Source: Amycolatopsis sp. A133 (GTDB lineage Bacteria > Actinomycetota > Actinomycetes > Mycobacteriales > Pseudonocardiaceae). Taken from it: DNA of 64,000 nt. The stretch spans positions 248,001-312,000 of the forward strand of contig NZ_JAVHJU010000009.1 of NCBI RefSeq assembly GCF_031082405.1. The letters run 5' to 3'. The stretch's first letter is position 1, and every line of letters begins with the position of its first letter. The translations under genes were made by a program, and so were the position numbers. The notes under the pieces are model-generated. The model did not search any database. It was not told the origin of the DNA and was given only the letters and a program-made list of their open reading frames with translations. Shown here one piece after another: positions 33,150-43,900 of the stretch.

Positions 33150-33312
33150 CGGCGTCTCGCCCGGGCGGGGCCGGAACCTCTTCGGTCCCGCCCGGGCTCA
33201 CGTCCGGGTCCGGCGCCGTCGGCACGTCGTGGGTCAGCTTGCCGGAGGTCGGCAGCTTCGGGAGCTCTTCGTCTTCGTCTTCGCGGCCGTGGAGGCGCTG
33301 CTGCTCGCTCAT
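33130..33312 (-). CDS. Small acidic protein of unknown function
   Basis: The 60-residue protein begins MSEQQRLHGREDEDEELPKL and continues with a proline- and aspartate-rich, probably disordered tail. GGAAAG precedes the ATG. It lies just downstream of the Ppx/GppA gene on the same strand (41 bases) and overlaps the end of the GH65 gene. I recognise no family; it is small enough that it could be spurious, but the ribosome site and operon position support it. Confidence 0.5.
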   Translation of the reverse strand: MSEQQRLHGREDEDEELPKLPTSGKLTHDVPTAPDPDVSPGGTEEVPAPPGRDAASDLPR

Positions 33313-33353
33313 GCTTTCCGGAATACCCGGTTTTCCCGGTCGGGGCCAGCAGG

Positions 33354-34295
33354 TCAGGCCGCGTGCTTCCCGGCTGCCGCCCTCGCCTTGTCCTGCAGGG
33401 TGAGCAGCAGGCCGTCGCGGGTCGACCAGGGACAGATCGTCACCTTGCCGCCGGCGACCGTCAGCAGGGCTTCCGCGACGACCGCGCCCGCGAGGGCCTG
33501 GTGCGCACGGCTGCGGGAGATGCCCGGCAGTTCCGCCCGCTTCGACGGCGGCAGCGCGGCCAGCCGCGGGATCCAGGCGCGCAGCTCGTCGAGCCGCAGT
33601 TCCTTGCACTTCCCCGGACGGGCGCCGGCCAGCCGGGCGAGCTGCTGCAGCACCTTCGAGCAGCCGACCACCCGCGGGTCGTCGACGTCGGCGGCACCCA
33701 GCGTGGTCGTCACGACGTCGAGTGCGTGCGTGCGCAGCGCCCTGACCTGCTTGTTCGAGACGCGTTCGGACGGCAGCCAGTCCCGCGTCATCGACCGGGC
33801 GCCCAGCGGGAGCGAGCGCGCGAACGTGGCCTTCTCGCCGGAACCGGCGGCCAGCTCGACCGTCCCGCCGCCGATGTCGAGCACCAGCATCGGCCCCGGT
33901 TCCGCGGCGTACCAGCGCCGGGCCGCCAGGTAGGTCAGCTCGGCCTCGCAGCGGCCGGAGAGGAACCGCAGCTCGACACCGGTTTCGCCGGCGACGTGCC
34001 GGACGACGTCGGCCGCGTTGGCCGCGTCGCGGATGGAGGAGGTCGCGAGCGGGTAGACGTCGCTGACGCCGTGGCGGTAGGCCGTCGTCATGCCCGCCGC
34101 GACGGCGGTCGTGATGGCCTCGATGCCGCGGGCGCTGAGCCGGCCGCGGTCGTCGAGTTCGCGATCGAGGCGCAGCCGGGTCTGGTGGTTCACCAGCGGC
34201 TCGCGCGGAGAGCCGTCGACCGGCACCACCACGAGCCGGGCGCTGAACGAACCGACGTCCAGCACGCCCACCGCGGGCTCTTTCCCTTTTCGCAC
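33354..34295 (-). CDS. Ppx/GppA-family phosphatase
   Basis: The roughly 313-residue protein has the actin-like ATPase/exopolyphosphatase fold: VGVLDVGSFSARLVVV (phosphate 1), PLATSSIRDAANAADVV, and LVLDIGGGTVELAAGSGEKA (phosphate 2). Members hydrolyse polyphosphate or pppGpp. This one matches the shorter two-domain actinobacterial type. The start is uncertain: I prefer the GTG at 34295, 11 bases after GGAGG; an earlier GTG at 34313 or TTG at 34358 is possible. Actinobacteria usually carry two such genes, one near eno; this copy has a different neighbourhood. Confidence 0.85.
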   Translation of the reverse strand: MRKGKEPAVGVLDVGSFSARLVVVPVDGSPREPLVNHQTRLRLDRELDDRGRLSARGIEAITTAVAAGMTTAYRHGVSDVYPLATSSIRDAANAADVVRHVAGETGVELRFLSGRCEAELTYLAARRWYAAEPGPMLVLDIGGGTVELAAGSGEKATFARSLPLGARSMTRDWLPSERVSNKQVRALRTHALDVVTTTLGAADVDDPRVVGCSKVLQQLARLAGARPGKCKELRLDELRAWIPRLAALPPSKRAELPGISRSRAHQALAGAVVAEALLTVAGGKVTICPWSTRDGLLLTLQDKARAAAGKHAA

Positions 34296-34552
34296 AGCTC
34301 GGCGTACCTCCACTTCCGCCTGGTGAATATCCCCAGTTCGACGGCTCGAAACCAGCAATGATGGCCCATGTCACCGGCGAGCGCCGCTCATTTCCGGTAT
34401 TGGGGCCCTCCGGACGCGTCGTTCTGCCGCGAAGGTCACAGTGAGATAACCCGATCGAGTGAACCGGAGGGCAACCGGACACGATTCGGTAACGCCAGGC
34501 CGCGCGCTGCGATCAATCGGATATCGGAACCGGCGTGGAGCAGGGGAAAGAG

Positions 34553-35143
34553 ATGCAACGGCCCGAGCGGCGAGCCGAGCTCGTGCGGCCGGCCGTCGTC
34601 GTGCTCGCGGTCGTGGCCGGGCTCGGCTGCGTCCTGCTCGGCGTCACCTCGGTGCTCGCCCCGGCCCCGGCGATCACCCCGGCCACGGACCGGCCCGCAA
34701 CGGCAGGAGCCCCACCCGCGGCGGTGCTGATCCCCGACCTCGGCTTGACGCTGAACAACGTGCTCGGCCTCGGCCACATCGACGGCCGCCGAGAGCAGCC
34801 GGGCACGGCCCGCGGCATCGGCTGGTTCGCCGACGGCCCGGTCCCGGGAGCCCCCGGCGTCGCGGTGCTGTCGGCGCACGCGGGCTTCGGCTATTCCCCG
34901 GGAGCGTTCGGCCGCTTGGGCAAGCTGAAGCCGGGCGCAACGATCACGGTCCGCGACACGGGAGGGCACGAGACGCGGTTCACGGTCCGCCGGACGGCGG
35001 TGTTCCCACCGGACGAGCCGGACAGCACGCTGCTGGCGGCGGAGGGCCCGGGTCCGCAACTACGGCTGATCACCAGCGATGGAACGTACGACGGCGCTGG
35101 GCTGAGCGAGCCGCGGGTCGCGGTGTACGCAACTCCGGCCTGA
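34553..35143 (+). CDS. Class F sortase-like protein lacking the catalytic cysteine
   Basis: The 196-residue protein has an N-terminal membrane helix (VVVLAVVAGLGCVLLGVTSV) and a sortase beta barrel outside the membrane: VLIPDLGLTLNNVLGLGHID, GWFADGPVPGAPGVAVLSAH and LKPGATITVRDTGGHETRF. In class F sortases the active-site strand reads L-x-T-C with His and Arg partners. Here it reads LRLITSDGTYD, with serine in the cysteine position, and the histidine is in SAHAGF. The conserved EPRVAVYA end is present. It may be inactive or use other chemistry. Start ATG 34553 follows AGGGGAAAG. Confidence 0.78.
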   Translation: MQRPERRAELVRPAVVVLAVVAGLGCVLLGVTSVLAPAPAITPATDRPATAGAPPAAVLIPDLGLTLNNVLGLGHIDGRREQPGTARGIGWFADGPVPGAPGVAVLSAHAGFGYSPGAFGRLGKLKPGATITVRDTGGHETRFTVRRTAVFPPDEPDSTLLAAEGPGPQLRLITSDGTYDGAGLSEPRVAVYATPA

Positions 35144-35171
35144 CGTGCGGCGGCCTGGGGTCGCGCCACGG

Positions 35172-35310
35172 GAGTCCCGGGTCGGAAGGGTCGCAAGCCG
35201 GCGGGTCGCGCCACGGCGAGTCCCGGGCCGGGCCGAAAGGGCGCGGCCTAGCGACTCCCGGGTCGGAAGGGTCGCGAGCCGCCGGGTCGCGGCACGGCGA
35301 GCGCCGGGCC
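35172..35310. repeat. 81-bp tandem repeat, about 1.7 copies
   Basis: Within the 313-base gap 35144-35456, the block starting GAGTCCCGGGTCGGAAGGGT (35172) recurs 81 bases later as GACTCCCGGGTCGGAAGGGT (35253), each followed by a CGCxAGCCGxCGGGTCGC stretch. A shorter trace (TCGCGCCACGGG) precedes the first copy. No gene is visible in the gap. Confidence 0.65.
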
Positions 35311-35313
35311 GAA

Positions 35314-35364
35314 AGGTCGCGAATGACTCATTCGCGACCTCGGAGGTCTCGAATGAGTCATTCG
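35314..35364. repeat. Two palindromes with GAATGA/TCATTC cores (class C)
   Basis: AGGTCGCGAATGA (35314-35326) and TCATTCGCGACCT (35328-35340) are perfect 13-bp arms around one base. A second palindrome, CGAATGAGTCATTCG (35350-35364), follows after 9 bases. They lie between the convergent sortase-like and LLM genes, where a bidirectional terminator would be expected. Confidence 0.75.
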
Positions 35365-35456
35365 CGGCACTGCGATGAGGTGGGCCGGCGGTCTGCAGCT
35401 CGGCCCGCACAGGCGCAACAGCCGCCGCACGAGTGCCTCGGCAGACCGGCGGCGGC

Positions 35457-36497
35457 TCAGCCGATCAGCTCGCGCAGGTGCGACACCGCCGCCACGCGGG
35501 CTTCGCGGCCCGGCTGCAGCGGGTTGACCACCAGCGTCGTCGCGCCCGCCTCGGCGAAGGCCGCGAGCCGCTCCTTCACGTAGCCCGCCGGGCCGACCAG
35601 GGAAATCGCGCGCAGCAGGTCGACCGGGACCGCCGCCGCCGCTTCGTCCTTCTTGCCGTCGAGGTACAAGTCCTGGATCAGCTTCGCCTCGGCCTCGTAG
35701 CCGTAGCGGCGGGCGAGGTCGTTGTAGAAGTTCTTGCCCCGGGCACCCATCCCGCCGATGTACAGGGCCAGGACCGGCCGCAGGTGGTCGAGCAGCGGCT
35801 CGACGTCGTCGCCGATGGCCAGGGCCACCGTGACGAACGTGTCCAGCTCGCCCAGCGCCGCGTCGCGCTTGGCCTTGCCCTCGGCCAGGGACGCGCCCCA
35901 GACGTCGGCGGCCTTCTCCGGGTGGAAGAAGATCGGCTGCCAGCCCTCGGCTATCTCCGCCGTCAGCGCGACGTTCTTCGGCCCGATCGAGGCCAGGAGC
36001 ACCGGGATCCGCTCCCGCACCGGGTGGTTGATCAGCTTGAGCGGCTTGCCGAGGCCGGTGCCCTGCTCCGGCGGCAGCGGGATCGTGTAGTGCTTGCCCT
36101 CGTGCACCACGCGCTCGCGGCGCCACACCTGGCGGCAGACCTCGACGATCTCGCGGGTGCGGCCGAGCGGCGCGTCGTACTTCACGCCGTGGAACCCCTC
36201 GATGACCTGCGGACCGGACGCCCCGAGCCCGAGGATGAACCGCCCGTCGGAGACGAAGTCGAGGCCGGCCGCGGTCATCGCGGTCAGCGTCGGCGTGCGG
36301 GTGTAGATCTGGAAGATGCCGGACGCCAGCTGGACGCGCTCGGTCTTCGCCGCGAGGTAGCCGAGCTGGCTGACCGCGTCGAACGAGTACGCCTCGGGCA
36401 CGAAGACGACGTCGAGGCCGGCCTTCTCCAGTTCGACGACGTCGGCGACGCTCTCGGCGAAGCCTCCGGCGTAGCTGATTCCGGTTCCGATCCTCAT
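35457..36497 (-). CDS. LLM-class F420-dependent oxidoreductase
   Basis: A 346-residue luciferase-like TIM barrel: GTGISYAGGFAESVADVVEL, VFVPEAYSFDAVSQLGYLAA, LASGIFQIYTRTPTLTAMTA and LGLGASGPQVIEGFHG are hallmark segments, and PVLLASIGPKNVALTAEIAE binds the cofactor phosphate. It is longer than the TetR-linked enzyme at 19.8 kb and belongs to another branch. Substrate unknown. Start ATG follows GGAGGACG. It transcribes away from fahA with a 94-base gap upstream. Confidence 0.88.
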   Translation of the reverse strand: MRIGTGISYAGGFAESVADVVELEKAGLDVVFVPEAYSFDAVSQLGYLAAKTERVQLASGIFQIYTRTPTLTAMTAAGLDFVSDGRFILGLGASGPQVIEGFHGVKYDAPLGRTREIVEVCRQVWRRERVVHEGKHYTIPLPPEQGTGLGKPLKLINHPVRERIPVLLASIGPKNVALTAEIAEGWQPIFFHPEKAADVWGASLAEGKAKRDAALGELDTFVTVALAIGDDVEPLLDHLRPVLALYIGGMGARGKNFYNDLARRYGYEAEAKLIQDLYLDGKKDEAAAAVPVDLLRAISLVGPAGYVKERLAAFAEAGATTLVVNPLQPGREARVAAVSHLRELIG

Positions 36498-36591
36498 GGG
36501 CGTCCTCCCGTGATGAGCAAGCGCTTAGTCGCCCGTCATTATGCGGGAAACCCGGCGCCGACCGGTGTGCGCACCGCCACTTCCACCCGGT

Positions 36592-37803
<1,212 letters not shown>

Positions 37804-37976
37804 TCCTCGTCCCGGGCGGCCCGCGCCGCCGAGTGGTCGGCCACGACGGTCACGCCCCGCCTCCGGCAGCCCGGTCGGCCGCCGCCATCACTTTCCGCTT
37901 CCGGCGGTCCGCGCCGCCGGACGGGTCAGCCACCCACGATCACTGCCCGTCCCCGCGGGAGCCCGGCCGGCCGCGG

Positions 37977-40900
37977 TCACTTGCCCTCTCCTGCACGCGC
38001 CGCCACCCAGTCGGCCACCACGTCCGCCAGAACCGGCAGGGGCAGGGTTCCGCTGCCCAGGACCGTGTCGTGGAACTCGCGGATGTCGAACCCCTCGCCC
38101 AGCTCGCGCTCGGCCTCGGCCCGCAGCCGCTCGATCTCCAGGCGGCCCACCATGTAGCTGAGCGCCTGGCCCGGGTGGCCCGCGTACCGGTCGATCTCCG
38201 CCTCGATCTCGATCTGAGCCATCGGCGTGTTCTCCCGCAGGTAGCCGACCGCCCGTTGCCGGCTCCAGCCCAGCGCGTGCAGGCCCGTGTCGACCACCAG
38301 CCGTGCCGCTCGCATCGAATCCTGCGTCAGCAGGCCCAGGCGCGCCGTGTTGTCCGAATACAGCCCCATCTCGTCGGCGAGGCGCTCGGCGTACAGGCCC
38401 CAGCCCTCCGCGTACGCGTTGAACATGCCGATCCGGCGCAGCAGCGGCACCCCCGTCAGCTGCTGGGCCAGCGCCAGCTGGAAGTGGTGCCCCGGCACCG
38501 CTTCGTGGAACGCCACGGCCTCGCCCAGGGTCCGCTGCCGCTGGTCCGCCTCGTGCGTGTTGGCGTAGTACGTGCCCGGCCGCGAACCGTCGAGCGACGG
38601 CTCGATGTAATAGGCGATCGACCCGCTTTCGGCCTCCGCGTCGGGCACCGGCGCCACCTGGCACCGCTGCTCCGGGACGCGCGAGAACCATCGGGGCGCC
38701 ACGGCTTCCGCTCGCGTGATCGTCGCGCGGGCGGCTTCCAGCAGTTCGTCGCCGTCGCGCCAGCGCAGGGCCGGGTCCGTCCGGATGCGCTCGAAGATCT
38801 CCGCGAGGTCGGTCGTGCCGAACACCTCGGCGCCCAGCTCGCGGTACTCCCCCGCCAGCCGCTCGATGATGGCCAGACCCGTGTCGTGCAGGTCCTGCGC
38901 CGTGCGCTCGGTCGTCGTCTCGGCGCGGATCAGGGCCGCGTACCGCTCCGGCCCGCCCGGCAGGTCGCCGATCCCCGGCGACGTCTCGGGCCGGGCCACG
39001 GGGACGACCTCGTCGGCCAGGAAGTCGCGGTACCGCGCGTACGCCGGGTAGACCACTTCGGCCAGCAACCGGTCGCGCTCGGCCTCCAGCCCGTGGACCG
39101 GCACCTTCAGCGGGTCGTTCTCCGGGGCGGCGAGGTACCGCTCGACGTAGCCGACGCCGATGCGCGCCAGGAACTCCGGCGGCGTCAGGCCTTCCGCGAG
39201 CGCGGCCCGTTGCCGCTCGATGACCTGGTCCAGGTACGTGCCGACGGCGGCCAGCCTGCTCAGGTAGCCGCGGGCTTTGGCCTCGTCGTCGAGGATCGTC
39301 TGCGGCAGCTCCATCAGCAGTTCGAGGGCCGGCGCGGCCAGCCCGTCGCTCACCGCGATGTCGGCCCGGCCGGAGTCCAGCAGGTCGATCTGGGTGCGGG
39401 CCTGCCAGATCACGACGTCGCGGGTGAGGCGGTCGCCCTGCGGCAACGCCGCCGTGTCGAGCGCCTCGGCCCGGGCGATGATCCCGGCGAGCCCGGCGCG
39501 GAACCGGGCGGCCGCTGCGGCGCTCTGGTCTGCGAGCTTGTCGTGCGTGCCCGGCAGGCCGTACAGGGACGGCAACAGCGGCTGCGCCTCGAACATCAGC
39601 TCCAGGCACTCGTCGGCGAGCTTGTCGGGCGTGTCACGGCGCTGCGCCACCCAGTCGGCGACGACGCCGGACAGCACCGGCAGCGGCAAGGTTCCGCTGC
39701 CCAGCACGACGTCGTGGAATTCCCGGATGTCGAACGCCTCGCCGAGGGCTTGCTCGGCCTCGGCGCGCAGCCGCTCGATCTCCAGCCGCCCGACCATGTA
39801 GCCGAGCGCCTGGGCCGGGTCGCCGGCGTACCGGTCGATCTCCGCCTCGATCTCCAGCCGCGCCATCGGCGTGTGCTCGGCGAGGTAGTCGACCGCCTGC
39901 TGCCGGCTCCACCCGAGCGCGTGCAGGCCCGTGTCGACGACCAGCCGCCCCGCCCGCATCGAGTCCTGGGTCAGCATGCCCAGCCGCGACAGGTCGTCGG
40001 AGTACAGGCCCATCTCGTCGGCCAGCCGCTCGGCGTAGAGCCCCCAGCCCTCCCCGTAGGCGTTGACGTGCGCGATCCGGCGCAGCAGCGGCAGGCCGTC
40101 GAGGCCCTGCGCGAGGCACAGCTGGAAGTGGTGCCCCGGCACGGCTTCGTGGAACGCGATGGCCTCACTGGCGAACCGCGGCCGCTTGTCCGCTTCATGG
40201 GTGTTCGCGTAGTAGACGCCCGGACGCGTGCCGTCGAGCGACGGCCGCAGGTAGTACGCGATCGTGCCGCTGGTGGCCTCGGCCGCCGGCACCGGCGCGA
40301 CCTGGCACTTCTGCTCCGGCACCCGCGAGAACCACTGCGCGGCCACGGTTTCCGCACGGGCGATGGCGGCCCGGGCCCCGGCCAGCAGCTCCTCGCCGTC
40401 GCGCCAGCGCAGCGCCGGATCGGTCCGGAGCCGGTCGAAGATCTCGCCGAGGTCGGTGGTGCCGAACAGCTTCCCGCCCAGCTCGCGGTACTCCCCGGCC
40501 AGCTTTTCGATCAGCGCCAGCCCGGTCTCGTGCAGCTCCTGCGCCGTGCGCTCGGTGGTCGTTTCGACGCGGATCAGCGCGGCGTACCGCTCCGCTCCGC
40601 CCGGCAGGGCACCGATGCCGGGCGACGTCTCGGGCCGGGCCACCGGCAGGACCTCGTCGGCCAGGAACGCGCGATAACGCCCATACGCGGGCCGGACGAC
40701 CTCGGCGAGCAGGCGGTCGCGTTCGGCCTCGAAGCCGTCGAGCGCATACGGCGGTGTCACCCGCAGCGGATCGCTCCCGGGCGCGCCCAGGTAGCGGTCG
40801 ACGTAGTCGATGCCGATGCGCACCAGGAAGTCCGGCGGCACCAGGCCGTCACGCACCGCCGCCCGCTGCCGGCCGATCAGCGCGTCGAGGTAACCGCCGA

Positions 40901-43900
40901 TGCCGGCGAGCCGGCTCAGGTAACCGCGGACCTTCGGCTCGTCGTCCAGCACCGTCTGCGGCAGGTAGAGCAGCACCTGCAGCGCGGGCGCACCGAGCCC
41001 GTCGCTGACCGAGATGTCGGCGCGGCGCGAGTCGATCTCGTCGATGGCGGACTTCGCTTGGGAGAGCACGACTTCGCGGGTGACCCGCTCGTCGGCCGGC
41101 AAGCCGGTGGGGTCGAGCGCCTCGGCCCGCGCGGCGATCGCGACGTAGCCCGCGCGGAGCCGGGCTTCGGTCTCCGCACCCGGATCGGGCAGCCGGTCGT
41201 GGTCGCCGGGCAGGCCGAACACCGAGGGGTACAGCGGCTGCCGTTCGAAGTCCAGCGCGACCAGCTCGTCGGCCAGGCTGCGGGGCGTGTCCCGCTGCGC
41301 CGCCACCCAGTCGGTGACCACCTTCGCCAGCGCGGACAGCGGCAGCATGCCGTGGCCGAGCACGACTTCGTGGAACCCGCGGATGTCGAACCGCTCGCCC
41401 AGCGCCTGTTCGGCTTCGGCCCGCAGCCGCTGGATCTCCAGCCGCCCGACCATGTACCCGAGCGCCTGGCCCGGCCAGCCGACGTACCGGTCGATCTCCG
41501 CCTCGATCTCCAGCCGCGCCATCGGCGTGTTTTCGACCAGGAAGTCGATCGCCTGCTGCCGGCTCCACCCCAGCGCGTGCAGGCCGGTGTCGACGACCAG
41601 CCGGCCGGCCCGCATCGAGTCCTGCGTGAGCATGCCCAGCCGCGACACGTCGTCGGAGTACAGGCCCATCTCGTCCGCGAGCCGCTCGGCGTAGAGGCCC
41701 CAGCCTTCGGCGTAGGCGTTGAACATGCCGATCCGCCGCAGCAGCGGCAGGTCCCGCAGTTCCTGCGCCAGGCTGAGCTGGAAGTGGTGCCCCGGCACGG
41801 CTTCGTGGAAGGCGATCGCCTCGCTGGTGAACCGCGGGCGCTTGTCCGCTTCGTGGGTGTTCGCGTAGTACGTGCCCGGGCGCGTCCCGTCGAGCGACGG
41901 CTGGAGGTAGTACGCGATCGTGCCGCTCGCCGCGTCGGCCTCGGGCACCGGCGCGACCTCGCACTTTTCGGCGGGGATCCGCGAGAACCACCGCGGCGCC
42001 ACGGCTTCGGCGCGGGCGATGGCGTCCCGGGCCGCGGACAGCAGTTCTTCCCCGTCCCGCCAGCGCAGGGCCGGATCGGTGCGCAGGCGCTCGAAGATCT
42101 CGGCGAGCTCGGTGGTGCCGAACACCTTCGCGCCCAGCTCGCGGTATTCCGCGGCGAGCTTCCCGATCAGCGCCAGCCCCGTGTCGTGCAGCTCTTGCGC
42201 CGTGCGCTCGGTGGTCGTCTCGGCGCGGATCAGCGCGGCGTACCGCTCCGCTCCGCCGGGCACGTGGGAGATGCCCGGGGCGGTGTCGGGCCGCCCCGCC
42301 GGCTCGACCTCCGTGCGGAGGAAGTCCCGGTACCGCGCGTACGCCGGGTGGACCACCTCGGCGAGCAGCCGGTCGCGCTCGGCCTCGAAGCCCTCGACGG
42401 CCGCCGTCGTGCCCACCTTCAGCGGGTCGGTGCCCGGCGCGGCGAGGTAGCGGCCGATGTACTCGACGCCGACGCGGGCCAGGTACGCCGGCGGCACCAG
42501 CCCGTCGGCCAGGCTTTCGCGCTGCCGCTCGGTCAGCTCGGCGAGGAACGGCTCGATCGCGCCGAGCCGCGCCAGGTAACCGCGCGCCTTCTTCTCGTCG
42601 TCCAGCTGGTAGTACGGCAGGTACATCAGCAGCCCGAGGGCGGGCGAGGTGAGCCCGTCGCTGACCGCGAGGTCGGCGGTCCGCGCCCCGAGCCGGTCGG
42701 CCTCGACCTCGGCGGAGGCGATCACGACCTCGCGCGTCACGGCTTCTTCCGGCGTCAGGTCGTCCGTGGCCAGTGCCCGTGCGCGGGCGGCGATGCCGGT
42801 GTAGGCGGCCCGGTAGCGCTCCTGGGCTTCCCGGGTCTGGTCGGCGAGCCGGTCGTGCTCGCCGGGCAGGCCGAGGACCGACGGGTGCAGCGGCTCCTGC
42901 TCGAACGACAGCTCGACGAGCTCGCTCGCCAGGCCGTCGACGGTGTCGCCGAACCCGGCCACCCAGTCGTCGACGACCGTGGCCAGCACCGAGAGCGGCA
43001 ATGCCCCACCGGCCAGCACGAGGTCGTGGAACGCGCGGCGGTCGAACCGGGAGCCGAGCCGCTGCTCGGCGCGGGCGCGGATCCGCTGGATCTCCAGCCG
43101 CCCCACCATGTACGCCAGCGCCTGGCCCGGCCACGCGATGTAGCGGTCGACCTCGGACTCGATCTCGGCGCGCGCCTCCGGCGTGTGCTCCAAGAGGTAG
43201 TCCACGGCCTGCTGACGGCTCCAGCCCAGCGCGTGCAGCCCCGTGTCGACGACCAGCCGGCCCGCCCGCAGCGAGTCGCCGGTCAGCAGGCCGAGCCGGG
43301 CGATGTCGTCGGAGTACAGACCCATCTCGTCGGCAAGGCGCTCGCTGTAGAGCCCCCAGCCCTCGATGTAGGCGGTGAACATGCCGATGCGGCGCAGCAG
43401 CGGCAGCTCGGTGAGCCCTTGGGCGATGCTGAGCTGGAAGTGGTGGCCCGGCACGGCTTCGTGGAACGCGGTCGTTTCGGCCATGTGCCGGAACCGCTCG
43501 GTGGCTTCGTAAGTGTTCGCGAAGTAGATCCCCGGCCGGGAGCCGTCGACGGCCGGGCGCAGGTAGTACGCCGCGGGCGCGCCGGGCGCGACCTCCGCCG
43601 GCACCGCTTCGACCGTGCACTGCTGCTCCGGGATCCGGCCGAACCACTTCGGGGCTTCCGCCGCCGCGCGGGCGACGGCCGTGCGGGCGGTGTCCAGCAG
43701 GTCGTCCGCACTGCGCCAGCGCAGCGCCGGGTCGGTGCGCAGGCGCTCGAAGATCTCGGCGAGGTCGTCCGTGCCGAACACCTTCAGCCCCAGCTCGCGG
43801 TACTCGACGGCGAGCGCGTCGATGGTCTCGAGGCCGATCCGGTGCAGTTCCGCCGGGGTGAGCCCGGTGGTCGTGTGCATCCCCGCGAGCCGGGCGTACG

